Under the pieces are notes generated by a model that did not search any database, was not told the origin of the DNA, and worked only from the letters and a program-made list of their open reading frames with translations. A stretch of 64,000 nucleotides of DNA from Gemmatimonadota bacterium (GTDB lineage Bacteria; Gemmatimonadota; Gemmatimonadetes; Longimicrobiales; Gaopeijiaceae): positions 113,106 through 177,105 of the forward strand of contig JAWKQN010000014.1 in assembly GCA_041390125.1 (NCBI GenBank), given 5' to 3'. The first letter of the stretch is position 1. Each line of letters opens with the position of its first letter. The position numbers and the translations under genes are program-made. Below, piece by piece: positions 1-11,132 of the stretch.

Positions 1-1322
1 GCCCGGGGGCGCGGCGGCCGTACATAGGCAGACACCAGGCTCTCGTGTCCGCCGGGCCCCACGGCCGCGACGCCGAAGATGTAGTCGTCGATCGACAGGT
101 CGGGAAGCGTGAAGCCGTCGACGTCCCCGACGTGGACCTCGTACTGCCAGTCGGGTGTCCAGGCGTCGCGCCACACCACCCGGTAGCCCACGGCCCCGGG
201 CGAGCGGGCCCAGGCCATCGCGGCGTCATAGCCGCTCTCGCCCCGTCCGAGCTGCGGCCCGCCGCGGCCCATGACGTCCGGGGCGGCCGGCGCCAGCGCG
301 AGCGTGGCCACTCCCGCCGCGTTCACACGCGCGTTGCGGGCCAGGTACTCGAAGTCCACGCCGTCGAAGGTATCCGCCGCCGTATGCTGTCGGCTGTAGT
401 TCTCGCGGCTCTCCGAGAAGCGCACGCCCGCGAAGCCCTCGCGGTTGAACGCGGTGTGATCCCCGCCCCGCCCGAAGCGATCCTCGCGTGCGATGAGCCG
501 CACCTCGTGCCCGGGCACATAGATGGACGCCTGCCGGCGGATGTAGCGGGCGAGCTGCCGCGAGTCGGAATCCATGGGATCCTCGGAGAAGACGCGCACG
601 GTGCGCGCGTCCTGGATGCCATTGCCGCCCGTGATGTTGCCGACGATGTCGTTGTTGAAGACGGCATCGATGCGCCAGCCCTCCTCCACCGCCCGGGCCG
701 CGTGCAGGCTCGCGCCGACGAGTCCCTCCTCTTCGGCCACGAACGCCACGAACACGAGCGTGGCGTCGAAGGGCAGCCCGCTCTGCGCGAGCACGCGCGC
801 CACCTCCATCGTGAGGACGGTGCCGCTGCCGTCGTCGTTGGCGCCCGGAGCTGGATTGTCCCAGCGGGTCCAGTCGAAGTCGCCCTCCGCGCGGCGTGCC
901 ACGGTGTCGTAGTGGCCGCTCACGTAGATGCGGCGCGCCGTGCGACCCGGCAGGACCGCCACCACGTTGCAGAGCTCCACCTCCTCGGGGATGCGGCCCT
1001 GGGGCGCGACCGTGTAGCAGTCGAGGTCGACCTGCAGACGTTCGCTGAACCCGCGCATCGTCTGCAGGATGTACTCGCGCGCGGCCCGGACGCCCCAGTC
1101 GGGCCGATCGGAGAGCGACAGCGAGTGGCGGGTCTCGAGGTCGGTGAGGGCTTCGAGATACTCCGACAGGCGCTCCGGCGAGATCTGGTTGAGCGCGGAG
1201 CGGATCTGCGGGTCGAGCCGCGCACTCTGGGCGGCAGACGAGGCCGGGAAGACAGCGCACAGGGCGAGTACGGCCCCCAGCCGGAGGAGCGGGCGGGTCG
1301 CGGCACGGGCGTTCGGGTGCAT
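1..1322 (-). CDS. Secreted M28-family zinc aminopeptidase, 3' end cut by window edge
   Basis: The minus strand is open from an ATG at 1322 to the window edge (about 440 residues, no stop). Residues 1-32 form a signal peptide with a hydrophobic core ending SSAAQ. The M28 metal ligands are in order: H137 (SGHYDT), D163/D164 (NDDGSG), E197-E199 (AEEEGL), D225 (NNDIVG) and H313 (QHTAAD). This is the classic two-zinc exopeptidase set, so the protein probably removes N-terminal residues from peptides outside the cytoplasm. After about residue 350 there is a C-terminal stretch (GYRVVWRDAWTPDW) that looks like a fibronectin-III-type beta domain and runs off the window. It is divergent from the regulator at 1608. 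Family assignment is firm; substrate is unknown. Confidence 0.9.
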   Translation of the reverse strand, partial: MHPNARAATRPLLRLGAVLALCAVFPASSAAQSARLDPQIRSALNQISPERLSEYLEALTDLETRHSLSLSDRPDWGVRAAREYILQTMRGFSERLQVDLDCYTVAPQGRIPEEVELCNVVAVLPGRTARRIYVSGHYDTVARRAEGDFDWTRWDNPAPGANDDGSGTVLTMEVARVLAQSGLPFDATLVFVAFVAEEEGLVGASLHAARAVEEGWRIDAVFNNDIVGNITGGNGIQDARTVRVFSEDPMDSDSRQLARYIRRQASIYVPGHEVRLIAREDRFGRGGDHTAFNREGFAGVRFSESRENYSRQHTAADTFDGVDFEYLARNARVNAAGVATLALAPAAPDVMGRGGPQLGRGESGYDAAMAWARSPGAVGYRVVWRDAWTPDWQYEVHVGDVDGFTLPDLSIDDYIFGVAAVGPGGHESLVSAYVRPPRPR

Positions 1323-1607
1323 GGCAGGCCTGGTCGTTCGGGAACCGAGGGCATGCATCCTAGCGGCCGGGCGCGTCGGCGGCCAAAGGCGGCGTGCCCC
1401 GGCGATCGATCGACGTCCGACCCGGGAGGGGCCCCGTGTCGTGCTGTGCTCCGGGACCGCGGGCGCACGACCGCGGCCTCCCGGGGATCGGGCCCTCCCG
1501 CAGCCGCCGTTCGGCACAATAATCTTGCATTCGCTTCCGGTGGGCGCACAGATTGGGGGCGTCATCCGCGCGTACTCGCGCGGTCGTCCCTCTCCACGCT
1601 GGCGCCC

Positions 1608-2983
<1,376 letters not shown>

Positions 2984-2987
<4 letters not shown>

Positions 2988-3280
2988 CGGCGACCGCGGC
3001 GGACCCGCCCCGCGCCCCGGCGAGCCCGTCCATCGGCCCGAGCGAGGCGGGATCCGGGCCGCGACGCGCACGCCCAGGAATGGTGCAACCGCCGTCGCCT
3101 CGCCCAGGATCGAGGCAGGCGAGGCCGCCGGAGGCCGGCTCCCCATCGCCCACGAAGGGCGCCGTTCCGCCGCTTCCGACCCGGGAAGGGCCGGTCGGGC
3201 GGCGCGCACGGTCCCTGCTCCTGCTCCCGGTCCGAACCCCCCTCCCGGATGGACCGGACCGGGACCCCGACCCGAGATGA
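2984..3280 (+). CDS. Possible small Pro/Arg-rich protein (doubtful)
   Basis: A 98-codon frame starts on an ATGA overlap with the stop of the sigma-54 activator and ends on an ATGA overlap with the ATG of the TPR gene. That double overlap is the only positive sign. The product is low complexity, rich in Pro, Arg, Gly and Ser, with no recognisable domain. Such composition is also what any GC-rich spacer gives. It may be translated merely to couple the two neighbours. Confidence 0.25.
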
Positions 3281-4578
3281 CCCCGCTCAAGATCGACGAC
3301 GTCATGCGCGTGCTGCCCGCCCTGGACGAGCTCGAGCCCGTCCTCGACCTGCTGCGCGCCCGCTCGGTGCCCGATCCCCTGCAGCGCTGGAGCGCCTCCG
3401 GGGAGCTGGGCACGGACGCCGGGCGGCACGTGGCCGCAGGTGCGCTCGCGGACGGCGCCGCCCAGCTCGCCCGGGCTCGCGCCGAGGAGCTGCGCGCCCT
3501 CTACGGGCTCGTCGCGGACGGCCTGGCCGCGCTGGAGCGCTCCGACGTCACCGGCTGCGGAGATGCCTTCCTGGAGGCGGCGCGGCTCGAGGAGACCGCC
3601 GGCCGGGCGGGACGCGCGGCCGCGTGGGCGCGGGCCGCCTGGCTGGTCACCCGGGACGCGCCGGACCGCTCCACGGCGGGCCGCGCGCTGCGCCGGTGGG
3701 CCCGCGCGGTCCGCACCACCGGCGACCTCGAGGAAGCGCGGCGCCTGTACCGCGAGGCGCTGGACATCTCCCTCGCGATCGATGACGCCCGCGGTGCGGC
3801 GGAAGCGCGGATCGGAGAGGGCAACGTGCTCGAACAGCAGGGACGCTGGGATGCGGCCGAGCGCATCTATCGCGAGGCGCTTTCCCAGCTCGGGGAATCC
3901 GGGCCGCCGGCGCCCGAACGCTGGCACGCGCTGCTCAACCTGCACATCGTGCTGCGCTCACGCGGGGCCGTGGAGGAGAGCCTGCCGCTCCTGGACGCGG
4001 CCACCGACGTGGCCGAGCGCATCGGCGACACGTCGGCCGCTTCGTTCCTGGGGAATGCGCGCGGCCAGCTGGCTGCGGTGCAGGGGCGCAGTGCCGACGC
4101 CGAGGCGCAGTTCCGCGACGCCGTGGCCGCTGCGGGTCACCCCGCGGCACGCGTCACCATCCGCCTGAACCTGGCCGAAGCCCTGCTGGCGCAGGGGCGG
4201 GCGCTGGACGCCGCGGAGGAAGCCCGGCACGCCGAGCGGGAGGCGCTCGCGACCGGACTCGCCGCCAAGCTCCCCGAAGTGTACCGGCTGCTGGGGCGGA
4301 TCGCGGCCAGTCGAGGCCATGGCGACGCGTTCGTGCTCTTCGAGCACGCGCTGGAGCTCATCCGCGAGCGCCGGCTCCCGGCGTTGGAGGAGGCGCACAC
4401 CCTCCAGGCCTACGCGGAGGCAGAGCAGGCCCGCGGCGAAGAGGCCGCGGCCGCCCAGCTCCTGGAAACCGCACGTGCCCTCTACCGCAGCGTGGGCATC
4501 GAAGCCCTGCGGCAGCCGTGGGTGGATGTCTATGACGGCGCCCCGTCCGCCCCTCTCCCCGAACGAGACGAGCCATGA
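3277..4578 (+). CDS. Tetratricopeptide-repeat protein
   Basis: A 433-residue soluble protein with no signal peptide or membrane segment. From about residue 80 it is built of alpha-helical pairs with the TPR spacing (repeats containing AARLEETAGR, EEARRLYREALDIS, WDAAERIYREALSQLGE, ADAEAQFRDAV, LDAAEEARHAEREA), about seven to eight units. TPR arrays bind protein partners. It lies directly behind the sigma-54 activator and its stop overlaps the next lipoprotein gene, so it may be an interaction partner of the regulator; that role is inferred. The ATG at 3277 is chosen because the frame upstream overlaps the regulator and is not TPR-like. Confidence 0.75.
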   Translation: MTPLKIDDVMRVLPALDELEPVLDLLRARSVPDPLQRWSASGELGTDAGRHVAAGALADGAAQLARARAEELRALYGLVADGLAALERSDVTGCGDAFLEAARLEETAGRAGRAAAWARAAWLVTRDAPDRSTAGRALRRWARAVRTTGDLEEARRLYREALDISLAIDDARGAAEARIGEGNVLEQQGRWDAAERIYREALSQLGESGPPAPERWHALLNLHIVLRSRGAVEESLPLLDAATDVAERIGDTSAASFLGNARGQLAAVQGRSADAEAQFRDAVAAAGHPAARVTIRLNLAEALLAQGRALDAAEEARHAEREALATGLAAKLPEVYRLLGRIAASRGHGDAFVLFEHALELIRERRLPALEEAHTLQAYAEAEQARGEEAAAAQLLETARALYRSVGIEALRQPWVDVYDGAPSAPLPERDEP

Positions 4579-5240
4579 TGCATCGACGACGACACCGGAC
4601 GCACCGCACGCATACGGCGGGTACGCTGCTCCTGGCCGGGGGCCTGCTCGCCAGCCTCCTGGCGTTCGTGGCGGGGTGCGGGGGCAACCTGACGGCGGGC
4701 GGGCTGTCCGGTCAGGCGGATGTCGCGTTCTCGGGCGACGCAGCCGGCACGGGCGGAGCGGACGCGCGCGTCCCGCTGGTCCGGGCTGCCGAGCGCAGCG
4801 GGCGCGACAACGACCCCGAAGGCGAGATCAAGCTGGAGTTCCTGCTCTTCCTCGAGGCGGCGGACGGCAGCAGCGTCCCGCTCTCCGACACCCTCATCGA
4901 GGTCGAGCTGGACGTGGAAGGCGACATCGAGGCGGACGCGGTCAGCCGTCAGGTACCGGCCACCCGCTACACCGGGCTGCGGATCGTCTTCGACGAGATC
5001 GAGGTGGAGATCGACGCGGGCCTGGTCATCGACGGCGTGCCGATCCTGGGCGCCGTGGACGTCGAGATCGAGGGGTCGTTGCCGGTGATCAAGCCGCTGG
5101 ACCTCGAGGTGGACGCGGATCAGCGCGTGGCACTCCTGGTGGACCTCAACGCGGCGACGTGGCTGGAGGCCGTGGATCCGGACACCCATGTCGTGGACCC
5201 CGCCGTCTTCGCGAACGCCATCGGGGTCGTGGTGCGGTAG
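4575..5240 (+). CDS. Lipoprotein, DUF4382-like
   Basis: A 221-residue lipoprotein. A basic N-terminus (MMHRRRHRTHRTH) precedes a hydrophobic stretch and the lipobox LAFVAGC, so it is predicted to be exported and lipidated. The mature part is acidic and rich in beta strands (IEVELDVEGDIEAD, IRVFDEIEVEID type segments), reminiscent of DUF4382 domains. Its ATGATG start overlaps the stop of the TPR gene, which points to co-transcription. A strong terminator follows at 5291. Function is not known. Confidence 0.7.
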   Translation: MMHRRRHRTHRTHTAGTLLLAGGLLASLLAFVAGCGGNLTAGGLSGQADVAFSGDAAGTGGADARVPLVRAAERSGRDNDPEGEIKLEFLLFLEAADGSSVPLSDTLIEVELDVEGDIEADAVSRQVPATRYTGLRIVFDEIEVEIDAGLVIDGVPILGAVDVEIEGSLPVIKPLDLEVDADQRVALLVDLNAATWLEAVDPDTHVVDPAVFANAIGVVVR

Positions 5241-5290
5241 GCGGACCCGACCCGGCCCCTCCGTGGGGCGGTCCCGGTCGTCGACCCCCA

Positions 5291-5322
5291 GGGCGTGCAC
5301 CACTTCGGTGCACGCCCTTTTT
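5291..5322 (+). terminator. Rho-independent terminator after lipoprotein operon
   Basis: A perfect 11-bp stem, GGGCGTGCACC at 5291-5301 and its complement at 5307-5317, with loop ACTTC, is followed directly by TTTTT. It ends the regulator/TPR/lipoprotein operon. Confidence 0.92.
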
Positions 5323-5503
5323 CGCATGCACTGGTTGAGTGTGACCCAGGGTGCACGAGCGGAGCCGGTCCCCTCGCCGCACCTCCGTAAATGAAAGTCC
5401 AACATAGACTTACGGGCGAAGGGAGACACCCGGCATCTTCGGCATCCCCGTTGCCTTTCCCTCCGGCGCACCACCGAAGCGACGCACTCCTTTCAAACGT
5501 CGG

Positions 5504-6532
5504 ATGGACTCTGCCATGACCAGCGCACACCGCCGCCGGGCGCTCATCCCCGGCCTGCTCCTCACCTCCCTCCTGGCGCTCGCCGCCTGTGACGGGGACC
5601 CCACGGCGCCTCCTCTTGCTCCCACGGTCATCCAGGGCCAGCTCCAGGCCGCCGCCGCCGTGGGCGCCGGCGGGACGGGCATGGACGGGTACCTCGTCAG
5701 CGTGGAAGGCGGCGCCTCCGCCGACACCACCGACGCGAGTGGCACCTTCCGCGTGGAGGCCACGTCCGACGACGGCCGCGTACGGCTGCGCTTCCGGAAG
5801 GGCTCCACGGACGTGTCCATCCAGCTCGAGGGGGTCGAGCCCGGCACCGTCCTGACCATCACCGTGAACGTGAGCGGTTCCAGCGCGGTGCTGACGGGCT
5901 CGGGCTCGTCGCGCACGGTGGAGTTCGACGGCATCGGACGGCTCCTCGCGGTGGACGGTCAGGCGCCGGCGCGCACGCTGCGCGTGCACCTGGACCGCGA
6001 CGACGACGATGACGACCTGACCGACGTCGACCTCGAGATCGTCGAAGGCCAGACCACGATCCACGTACTCGGCGACCTGGTGACGTTCGACCGCATCGTG
6101 GAGGCGTTGGGCGCGGGCGTGCGCGTGGAGATGGAGGGCCGTGCCAGCCGTCGTGAGGATGGGACCTGGCAGGCGGTGAGCCTGAAGGCGGAGACGGACT
6201 CCGACGACGACGGCAACGACGACAGCGGGAAGGGCAAGGACGACAACCCGGGCGTGGGCCAGGAGTACGACGGCGACGCCCGCCTGATCTCCGTGACGGG
6301 GACGGCCCCGGAGCGGGTGCTGCGCCTGGAGGCGAACGACAAGGGCCGCATCTGGATCGTCGACGTGCGCGAGACCGGCACCACCATCGCCCAGGACGGA
6401 GACCTGAGAACCTTCCAGCGGATCGTGGACGCGCTGACGGCAGGCCGTCCGGTGAAGGTGGAGGGGCGCGCCACGCAGCAGCAGGACGGGACGTGGATGG
6501 CGTCGACCCTCAAGGCCGAGACGGACGACTGA
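5504..6532 (+). CDS. Lipoprotein with two DUF5666-like repeats
   Basis: A protein of 342 residues (or 338 if the second ATG at 5516 is used). The N-terminus is a lipoprotein signal ending LLALAAC. A carboxypeptidase-regulatory-like beta domain comes first (about residues 35-130). Then two similar units of about 85 residues follow, each with the pattern RLL/ISV-G.AP-R-LRL ... TFxRIVxAL ... VEGRA ... DGTW ... LKAETD, joined by a Asp/Gly/Lys-rich linker. These look like tandem DUF5666 domains. It is monocistronic: a terminator lies before it and a convergent gene after it. Role unknown; probably surface or periplasmic. Confidence 0.7.
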   Translation: MDSAMTSAHRRRALIPGLLLTSLLALAACDGDPTAPPLAPTVIQGQLQAAAAVGAGGTGMDGYLVSVEGGASADTTDASGTFRVEATSDDGRVRLRFRKGSTDVSIQLEGVEPGTVLTITVNVSGSSAVLTGSGSSRTVEFDGIGRLLAVDGQAPARTLRVHLDRDDDDDDLTDVDLEIVEGQTTIHVLGDLVTFDRIVEALGAGVRVEMEGRASRREDGTWQAVSLKAETDSDDDGNDDSGKGKDDNPGVGQEYDGDARLISVTGTAPERVLRLEANDKGRIWIVDVRETGTTIAQDGDLRTFQRIVDALTAGRPVKVEGRATQQQDGTWMASTLKAETDD

Positions 6533-6595
6533 TCCGGCCGGGGTGCCCGCAGGTCGGGGCGGCTTCCCGCTGGGGGGAGCCGCCCCATCGGCATC

Positions 6596-8461
6596 TCAGC
6601 GGGTGCCCGTCTCCACCCACCAGCGCGCGACGTCCACCCATTCCCCGCGCGCGTCCATCCTCACGCCCCGCACGCGCCGGCGCACGCCGTCCAGGCGGTC
6701 GGGATAGTACAGGAACAGGAACGGCTGCTCCTCTCCGATCGCGGCCTGATAGTCCCGCCAGAGCGGCTCGGTCGCGGCGCGGTCTCCCGTCGCCGCGAGC
6801 CGCACGAGCAGCGAATCGACCCGCGCGGAGCGCAGCCCCGCGAATCCGTACGGTTGGTCGGCGCGGCTGGAGTGGAAGAGGTCGGTGTCGTCGACCTTGA
6901 ACTCGCTCACCCAGGAAAGCAGCACACCGTCGAAGTCCCGACGGCCCGGATCCGTCACCGCGCCGATCATGCTGGCCCATTCCAGGATGCGCACGGAGAC
7001 GTCCACGCCGAGCTCACGCCATTGCGCCTGGAGGATGGTGGCCGCGCGCTCGAGGCGGGGGTTCCCCTGGTTCGACTGCAGCGTGAGCGCCAGCGCCACC
7101 CCGTCCGCATTCTCACGCACTCCGTCGCCGTCCCGGTCCCGCCACCCCGCTTCCTCCAGCAGGCGGCGGGCCTCGTCCGGCGCGTACGGGACGCGACCCG
7201 CCTCCGGTGCGAACGCCCAGTGGAAGGGAGGCACCGTGCCATGGGCTACGGAGCCGAACCCGTCCAGCAGCGCGTCCACGAGCGCGTCGCGGTCGCTTCC
7301 CAGCGCGAGCGCCCGCCGGACACGGACGTCGGCGAGCTGCGGCCGGCGCGTGTTCCAGGCGACGAAGGTCACGTTGCGGAACGGGAAGCGCTGCAGCTCC
7401 AACGCCGGGTCGGCCGCAATGACCCTGGCCTGCTCGGTCTGCGGGGCGATGTAGACGTCCACGTCCCCGGACGTCAGCTCGAGCAGGAGCGTGTTCTCGT
7501 CGGGTATGATGCGGTAGACGTACTCCTCCAGCAGCGGCGGGCCGCCCAACGCGGCGGGAAAGGCCGGATTGGCCTGGAAGACCCAGCGCTCCTGCTCCAC
7601 GTGTTCGCGGAACACGAAGGGGCCGTTGCCGACCGGGCACCGGGTGCCCCACGGATGCGTACGCAGCTCCGCGGGCGCCACGTCCGCCAGGAGGTGCTCG
7701 GGCAGGATGGCCACCGTCCTCCACGGATCCAGGAACTCCGCGTGCGGCCGCAGATGGAGGCGCACCGTACGCGCATCGATGATCTCCACCCCGTCGGGCC
7801 CGCGCTCGTAGTGATCCCAGTAGGCAGCGTTGGGAAACTCGGTGGCCGGGTCCGTGAGCACGCGCCACGTGAAGGCCACGTCCGCCGCATCGGTGATCTC
7901 CCCATCGTGCCAGGGGACGTCGTCGCGCAGCCGGAACTCGATCCACGTGGTGTCGGGCGCGATCGTCCAGGATTCGGCCAGGCGAGGCACGGGCTGGAGC
8001 GCCTCGTCGTAGGCCAGCAGGGTCATCCCGCCCACGAACTGCTGGTGCTGGACCGCCACGTAGTCCGACGCGCGGCTCGGATCGAGCCCCCCGGGCAGCT
8101 CGGCGATGCCCCCCACCACCACCCGACCGCCGCGACGCGGATCGGCAGGGGGGCCGGGTGCCGCGGCCAGGAAGGACTCGACGGCCGGCAGGACACGTGC
8201 GCAGAACGGGTCGGCGGGGGTGCCCGAACGCGAAGCGCCGTCCCCGCACGCCGCCAGGGCCGCCGCGGCGAGCGCAGTCAGGCCGCAGCGCCCGAGCGCA
8301 CCGGGGGCGGAGGGCCCGAGCGGCAGGCGCGCAGGGGCGGGCGCACCGGGGGCGGAGGGCCCGAGCGGCAGGCGCGCAGGGGCGGGCGCACGGGCGGCCC
8401 CGGGCCGGGAGTGCCGGTCCTGCGGTGGGATCGTCCGGGGGCGGCGAGGGAGCGGGCGCAT
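6596..8461 (-). CDS. Peptide/oligopeptide ABC-transporter substrate-binding lipoprotein (SBP family 5)
   Basis: About 622 residues. The mature region is a full family-5 solute-binding protein: LAESWTIAPDTTWIEFRLRDDVPWHDG, VRRALALGSDRDALVDALLDG and EAGWRDRDGDGVREN-type blocks are hallmarks of DppA/OppA proteins. It should bind peptides or other small ligands outside the membrane. The lipobox is LAAAALAAC. The N-terminus upstream of it is odd: a Pro/Ala-rich stretch encoded by a perfect 45-bp tandem duplication (8296-8385), so the start at 8461 is uncertain. No permease or ATPase genes are next to it, so the binding protein is an orphan here. Confidence 0.85.
   Translation of the reverse strand: MRPLPRRPRTIPPQDRHSRPGAARAPAPARLPLGPSAPGAPAPARLPLGPSAPGALGRCGLTALAAAALAACGDGASRSGTPADPFCARVLPAVESFLAAAPGPPADPRRGGRVVVGGIAELPGGLDPSRASDYVAVQHQQFVGGMTLLAYDEALQPVPRLAESWTIAPDTTWIEFRLRDDVPWHDGEITDAADVAFTWRVLTDPATEFPNAAYWDHYERGPDGVEIIDARTVRLHLRPHAEFLDPWRTVAILPEHLLADVAPAELRTHPWGTRCPVGNGPFVFREHVEQERWVFQANPAFPAALGGPPLLEEYVYRIIPDENTLLLELTSGDVDVYIAPQTEQARVIAADPALELQRFPFRNVTFVAWNTRRPQLADVRVRRALALGSDRDALVDALLDGFGSVAHGTVPPFHWAFAPEAGRVPYAPDEARRLLEEAGWRDRDGDGVRENADGVALALTLQSNQGNPRLERAATILQAQWRELGVDVSVRILEWASMIGAVTDPGRRDFDGVLLSWVSEFKVDDTDLFHSSRADQPYGFAGLRSARVDSLLVRLAATGDRAATEPLWRDYQAAIGEEQPFLFLYYPDRLDGVRRRVRGVRMDARGEWVDVARWWVETGTR
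8296..8385. repeat. Perfect tandem duplication of 45 bp
   Basis: Positions 8296-8340 are repeated exactly at 8341-8385. The unit is in frame with the binding-protein gene and adds 15 residues of Ala/Pro/Gly/Leu before the lipobox. Confidence 0.95.
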
Positions 8462-8687
8462 GCTCCGTGTGGGCTGCGGGGGACCGAGGCGTCGGATCAC
8501 GACGGTATCGCCCCGACGGCGCCCGGCCAACGTCCCGGGCGGGACCGACCCGGACGGAAGCCCCCCGTGAATCCGCCCGCCCCCCGCGCCCGTAGGCCCG
8601 GGGGACGCACGCGCTTCCCGTCCCGGCGCCCCCACGAGGCGTCCGGAGCCACGGGCCTTTCGACCTCGCACCCCGAGCGATCCACCC

Positions 8688-11132
8688 ATGGGCGACCTGC
8701 TCCGCGACCTCCGCTTCAGCGTCCGCATGCTGACCAAGAGCCCGGTCTTCACCCTGGCCGCGGTGGTGACGCTGGCGCTGGGGATCGGGCTGAACGCGGC
8801 CACCTTCTCGGCCGTGCGCGGCATCATGCTGCGGCCGTTGGGAGGCACGGACCATCCCGAGGAGCTGGTGCAGCTCTACCGCAAGTGGCCGGGGATGGAC
8901 TACGGCTCCACGTCGGTGCCGCACTTCCAGGACCTGCGCGACCGCACGGGCGGGGTCTTCAGCAACGTGGCCGCCTGGGGGTTCGTGCAGAGCGCCCTGT
9001 CCGTGGACGGCCGCCCCGAGCGGCTCATGGGGCTCATGGTCAGCGCCAACTTCTTCCAGACGCTGGGCGCGGAGATGCAGCTGGGCCGGGCCTTCATCCC
9101 GGGCACGGAGGATACGGGGCCGGGCGCGCATCCCGTGATCGTGCTGGGACACACGTTCTGGCAGTCCCGCTTCGGCGGCGACCCGGCCATCGTGGGCCGC
9201 ACGCTGGAGATCAACGGCCATCCCTTCGAGGTGGTCGGCGTCGCCAACCCGGAGTTCCGGGGGCCGGCCACGTTCGCCAACATGCCGTTCTACGCGCCCC
9301 TCATGATGCAGCGCGAGCTGAACCCCGGCTTCGACATGCTGCAGGCGCGCGGGAGCAACAGCCTGAACGTGGTCGCGCGGCTGCGCCCGGGCGTGTCACT
9401 GGAACAGGCCGAGCAGCGCCTGGCGGCCTTCCTCGGTGAGATGCGCGACGAGCTGCCGGGTGACTACGAGGAGCAGCTCGGCACCAGCGTGGTCTGGCAG
9501 AACGAGGCCGGATTCCACCCCACGGTGCGCGACGCGCAGTTCGGTCTCTCCAAGGTGATCCTCGCGGTGGTGGCCCTGCTGCTCCTGATCGCGTGCGTCA
9601 ACGTGGCCAACCTGTTCCTGGCCCGCGCGCAGGATCGGCGCAAGGAGATGGGCATCCGTCTGAGCCTGGGCGCCGGCCGGTGGCATATCGTACGGCAACT
9701 GTTGACCGAGAGCCTCCTGTTCGGGCTGCTGGGCGGCGTCGCCGGTCTGGGCCTGGCGGCCGTGGCCCTGCACTTCCTGGGCGACATCCGGCCTCCCATG
9801 GACGGGCCCTGGGACTTCAATCTCGGCATGGACCGCACGGTGCTGCTGTTCACGTTCGGCATTGCGATGGCGTCCGGCCTGATCTTCGGTCTCGCGCCCG
9901 CGCTGCAGTCCGCCAACCCCCACCTTTCGGTGGCCGTGAAGGGCGAATCGGCCGCCCGCCCGGGCAAGTCGCGCGCGAGCCGCGCCCTGGTGGTGGTGCA
10001 GATGGCGCTTTCGCTGCTGCTCCTCATCAGCTCCGGCCTCTTCCTGCGCAGCCTGCAGCGCGCGTCGGAGATCGATCCCGGGATCGCCGAGCCGCAGAAC
10101 CTGGTGACGGCGTCGCTCGATCCCGCGCTGCTGTCGTACGGGCCCGAGCAGTCGCGCGCGCTCTTCGACCGGTTGCTGGGCGAGCTGCGCGCCGAGCCCG
10201 GGATCACCGCGGCCGGCATGACCGATGCGCTGCCCCTCGGCCTGGACGGGTCGGACCGGAGCGTGGAGGTCCCCGGGTACGAGTTCGCCGAAGGGGAGCT
10301 CCGGAGCCTCATGACCGCGATCGTGTCGGAGGGCTACCTGGAGGCCGCGGGCGTGCGTCTGGTCGAGGGGCGTACGTTCGAGCAGCGCGACGACGAAGCC
10401 GGTGCGCCCGTCATCATCGTCAACGAGGCGTTCCGCAACCGCTTCTGGCCCGGGGAGTCGGGGCTGGGCAAGACCGTGCGCACCGCCGGCGAGGACCGCA
10501 CCGTGGTGGGCATCGTCGAGACCGGGAAGTACCGCAGCCTGGGCGAAGACCCCACCGAGTTCATGTTCCTGCCCCAGCGCGAGCTGTTCCGCTCCAACAT
10601 GAGCGTCGTGGTCCGCACCACCGGCGATCCCAACGCGGCGCTGGGCCGCCTGCGGGACATCGTGCGGGGGCTCGATCCAGACCTGCCGCTCTACGACCTG
10701 CGCACGCTGCAGGACCACATGGGCATCGCGCTGATGCCCGCCCGTCTGGGCGGGTCCGTGCTGGGGCTGTTCGGGCTGCTGGGCCTCACGCTGGCGGCGG
10801 TGGGCATCTACGGCGTGATGGCCTATTCGGTGTCCCAGCGCCGGCGCGAGATCGGCATCCGCATGGCGCTGGGCGCCCGGCGCGGCACCGTGGTGGCCAT
10901 GGTCATGCGCGAAGGCCTCCGCCTGGTGCTGGTGGGGTCCGTCCTGGGGCTGGTGGGCGCGTTCTTCGCCAGCCGGGCCGTGGCCGGGCTGCTCTACGGG
11001 AGCGGAGGCCTGGACGTGGTGGCCTTCGTGGGCGTCCCGACCGTGCTGATCGGGGTGGCCGCGCTGGCGGTGCTGCTCCCGGCCCGCCGGGCCGCGGGGG
11101 TGCAGCCCGTGCGGGCGCTGCGGTCCGAGTAG
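8688..11132 (+). CDS. MacB/FtsX-like ABC permease of the long (ADOP) type
   Basis: An 814-residue membrane protein. It opens with LLRDLRFSVRMLTKSPVFTLAAVVTLALGIGLNAA, the typical start of the long acidobacterial/gemmatimonad permeases, followed by a MacB periplasmic core domain. Two FtsX blocks follow, one after about residue 285 (VALLLLIACVNVANLFLARAQDR..EMGIRLSLGA) and one near the C-terminus (LGLTLAAVGIYGVMAYSVSQRRREIGIRMALGA). Such proteins carry out or support export of macrolides, peptides or lipoproteins with a separate ATPase, which is not visible nearby. The usual N-terminal PadR-like extension of some relatives is absent. Confidence 0.9.
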   Translation: MGDLLRDLRFSVRMLTKSPVFTLAAVVTLALGIGLNAATFSAVRGIMLRPLGGTDHPEELVQLYRKWPGMDYGSTSVPHFQDLRDRTGGVFSNVAAWGFVQSALSVDGRPERLMGLMVSANFFQTLGAEMQLGRAFIPGTEDTGPGAHPVIVLGHTFWQSRFGGDPAIVGRTLEINGHPFEVVGVANPEFRGPATFANMPFYAPLMMQRELNPGFDMLQARGSNSLNVVARLRPGVSLEQAEQRLAAFLGEMRDELPGDYEEQLGTSVVWQNEAGFHPTVRDAQFGLSKVILAVVALLLLIACVNVANLFLARAQDRRKEMGIRLSLGAGRWHIVRQLLTESLLFGLLGGVAGLGLAAVALHFLGDIRPPMDGPWDFNLGMDRTVLLFTFGIAMASGLIFGLAPALQSANPHLSVAVKGESAARPGKSRASRALVVVQMALSLLLLISSGLFLRSLQRASEIDPGIAEPQNLVTASLDPALLSYGPEQSRALFDRLLGELRAEPGITAAGMTDALPLGLDGSDRSVEVPGYEFAEGELRSLMTAIVSEGYLEAAGVRLVEGRTFEQRDDEAGAPVIIVNEAFRNRFWPGESGLGKTVRTAGEDRTVVGIVETGKYRSLGEDPTEFMFLPQRELFRSNMSVVVRTTGDPNAALGRLRDIVRGLDPDLPLYDLRTLQDHMGIALMPARLGGSVLGLFGLLGLTLAAVGIYGVMAYSVSQRRREIGIRMALGARRGTVVAMVMREGLRLVLVGSVLGLVGAFFASRAVAGLLYGSGGLDVVAFVGVPTVLIGVAALAVLLPARRAAGVQPVRALRSE

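Noticed and set aside
1510..1540. Sigma-54-like promoter (GGCAC…TTGC) before the activator gene
   Set aside because: The GG and GC are 12 bases apart instead of the required 10.
45..1607. Long open frame running into the sigma-54 activator from position 45
   Set aside because: It is antisense to the M28 peptidase and has no domain; the regulator similarity begins only at 1608.
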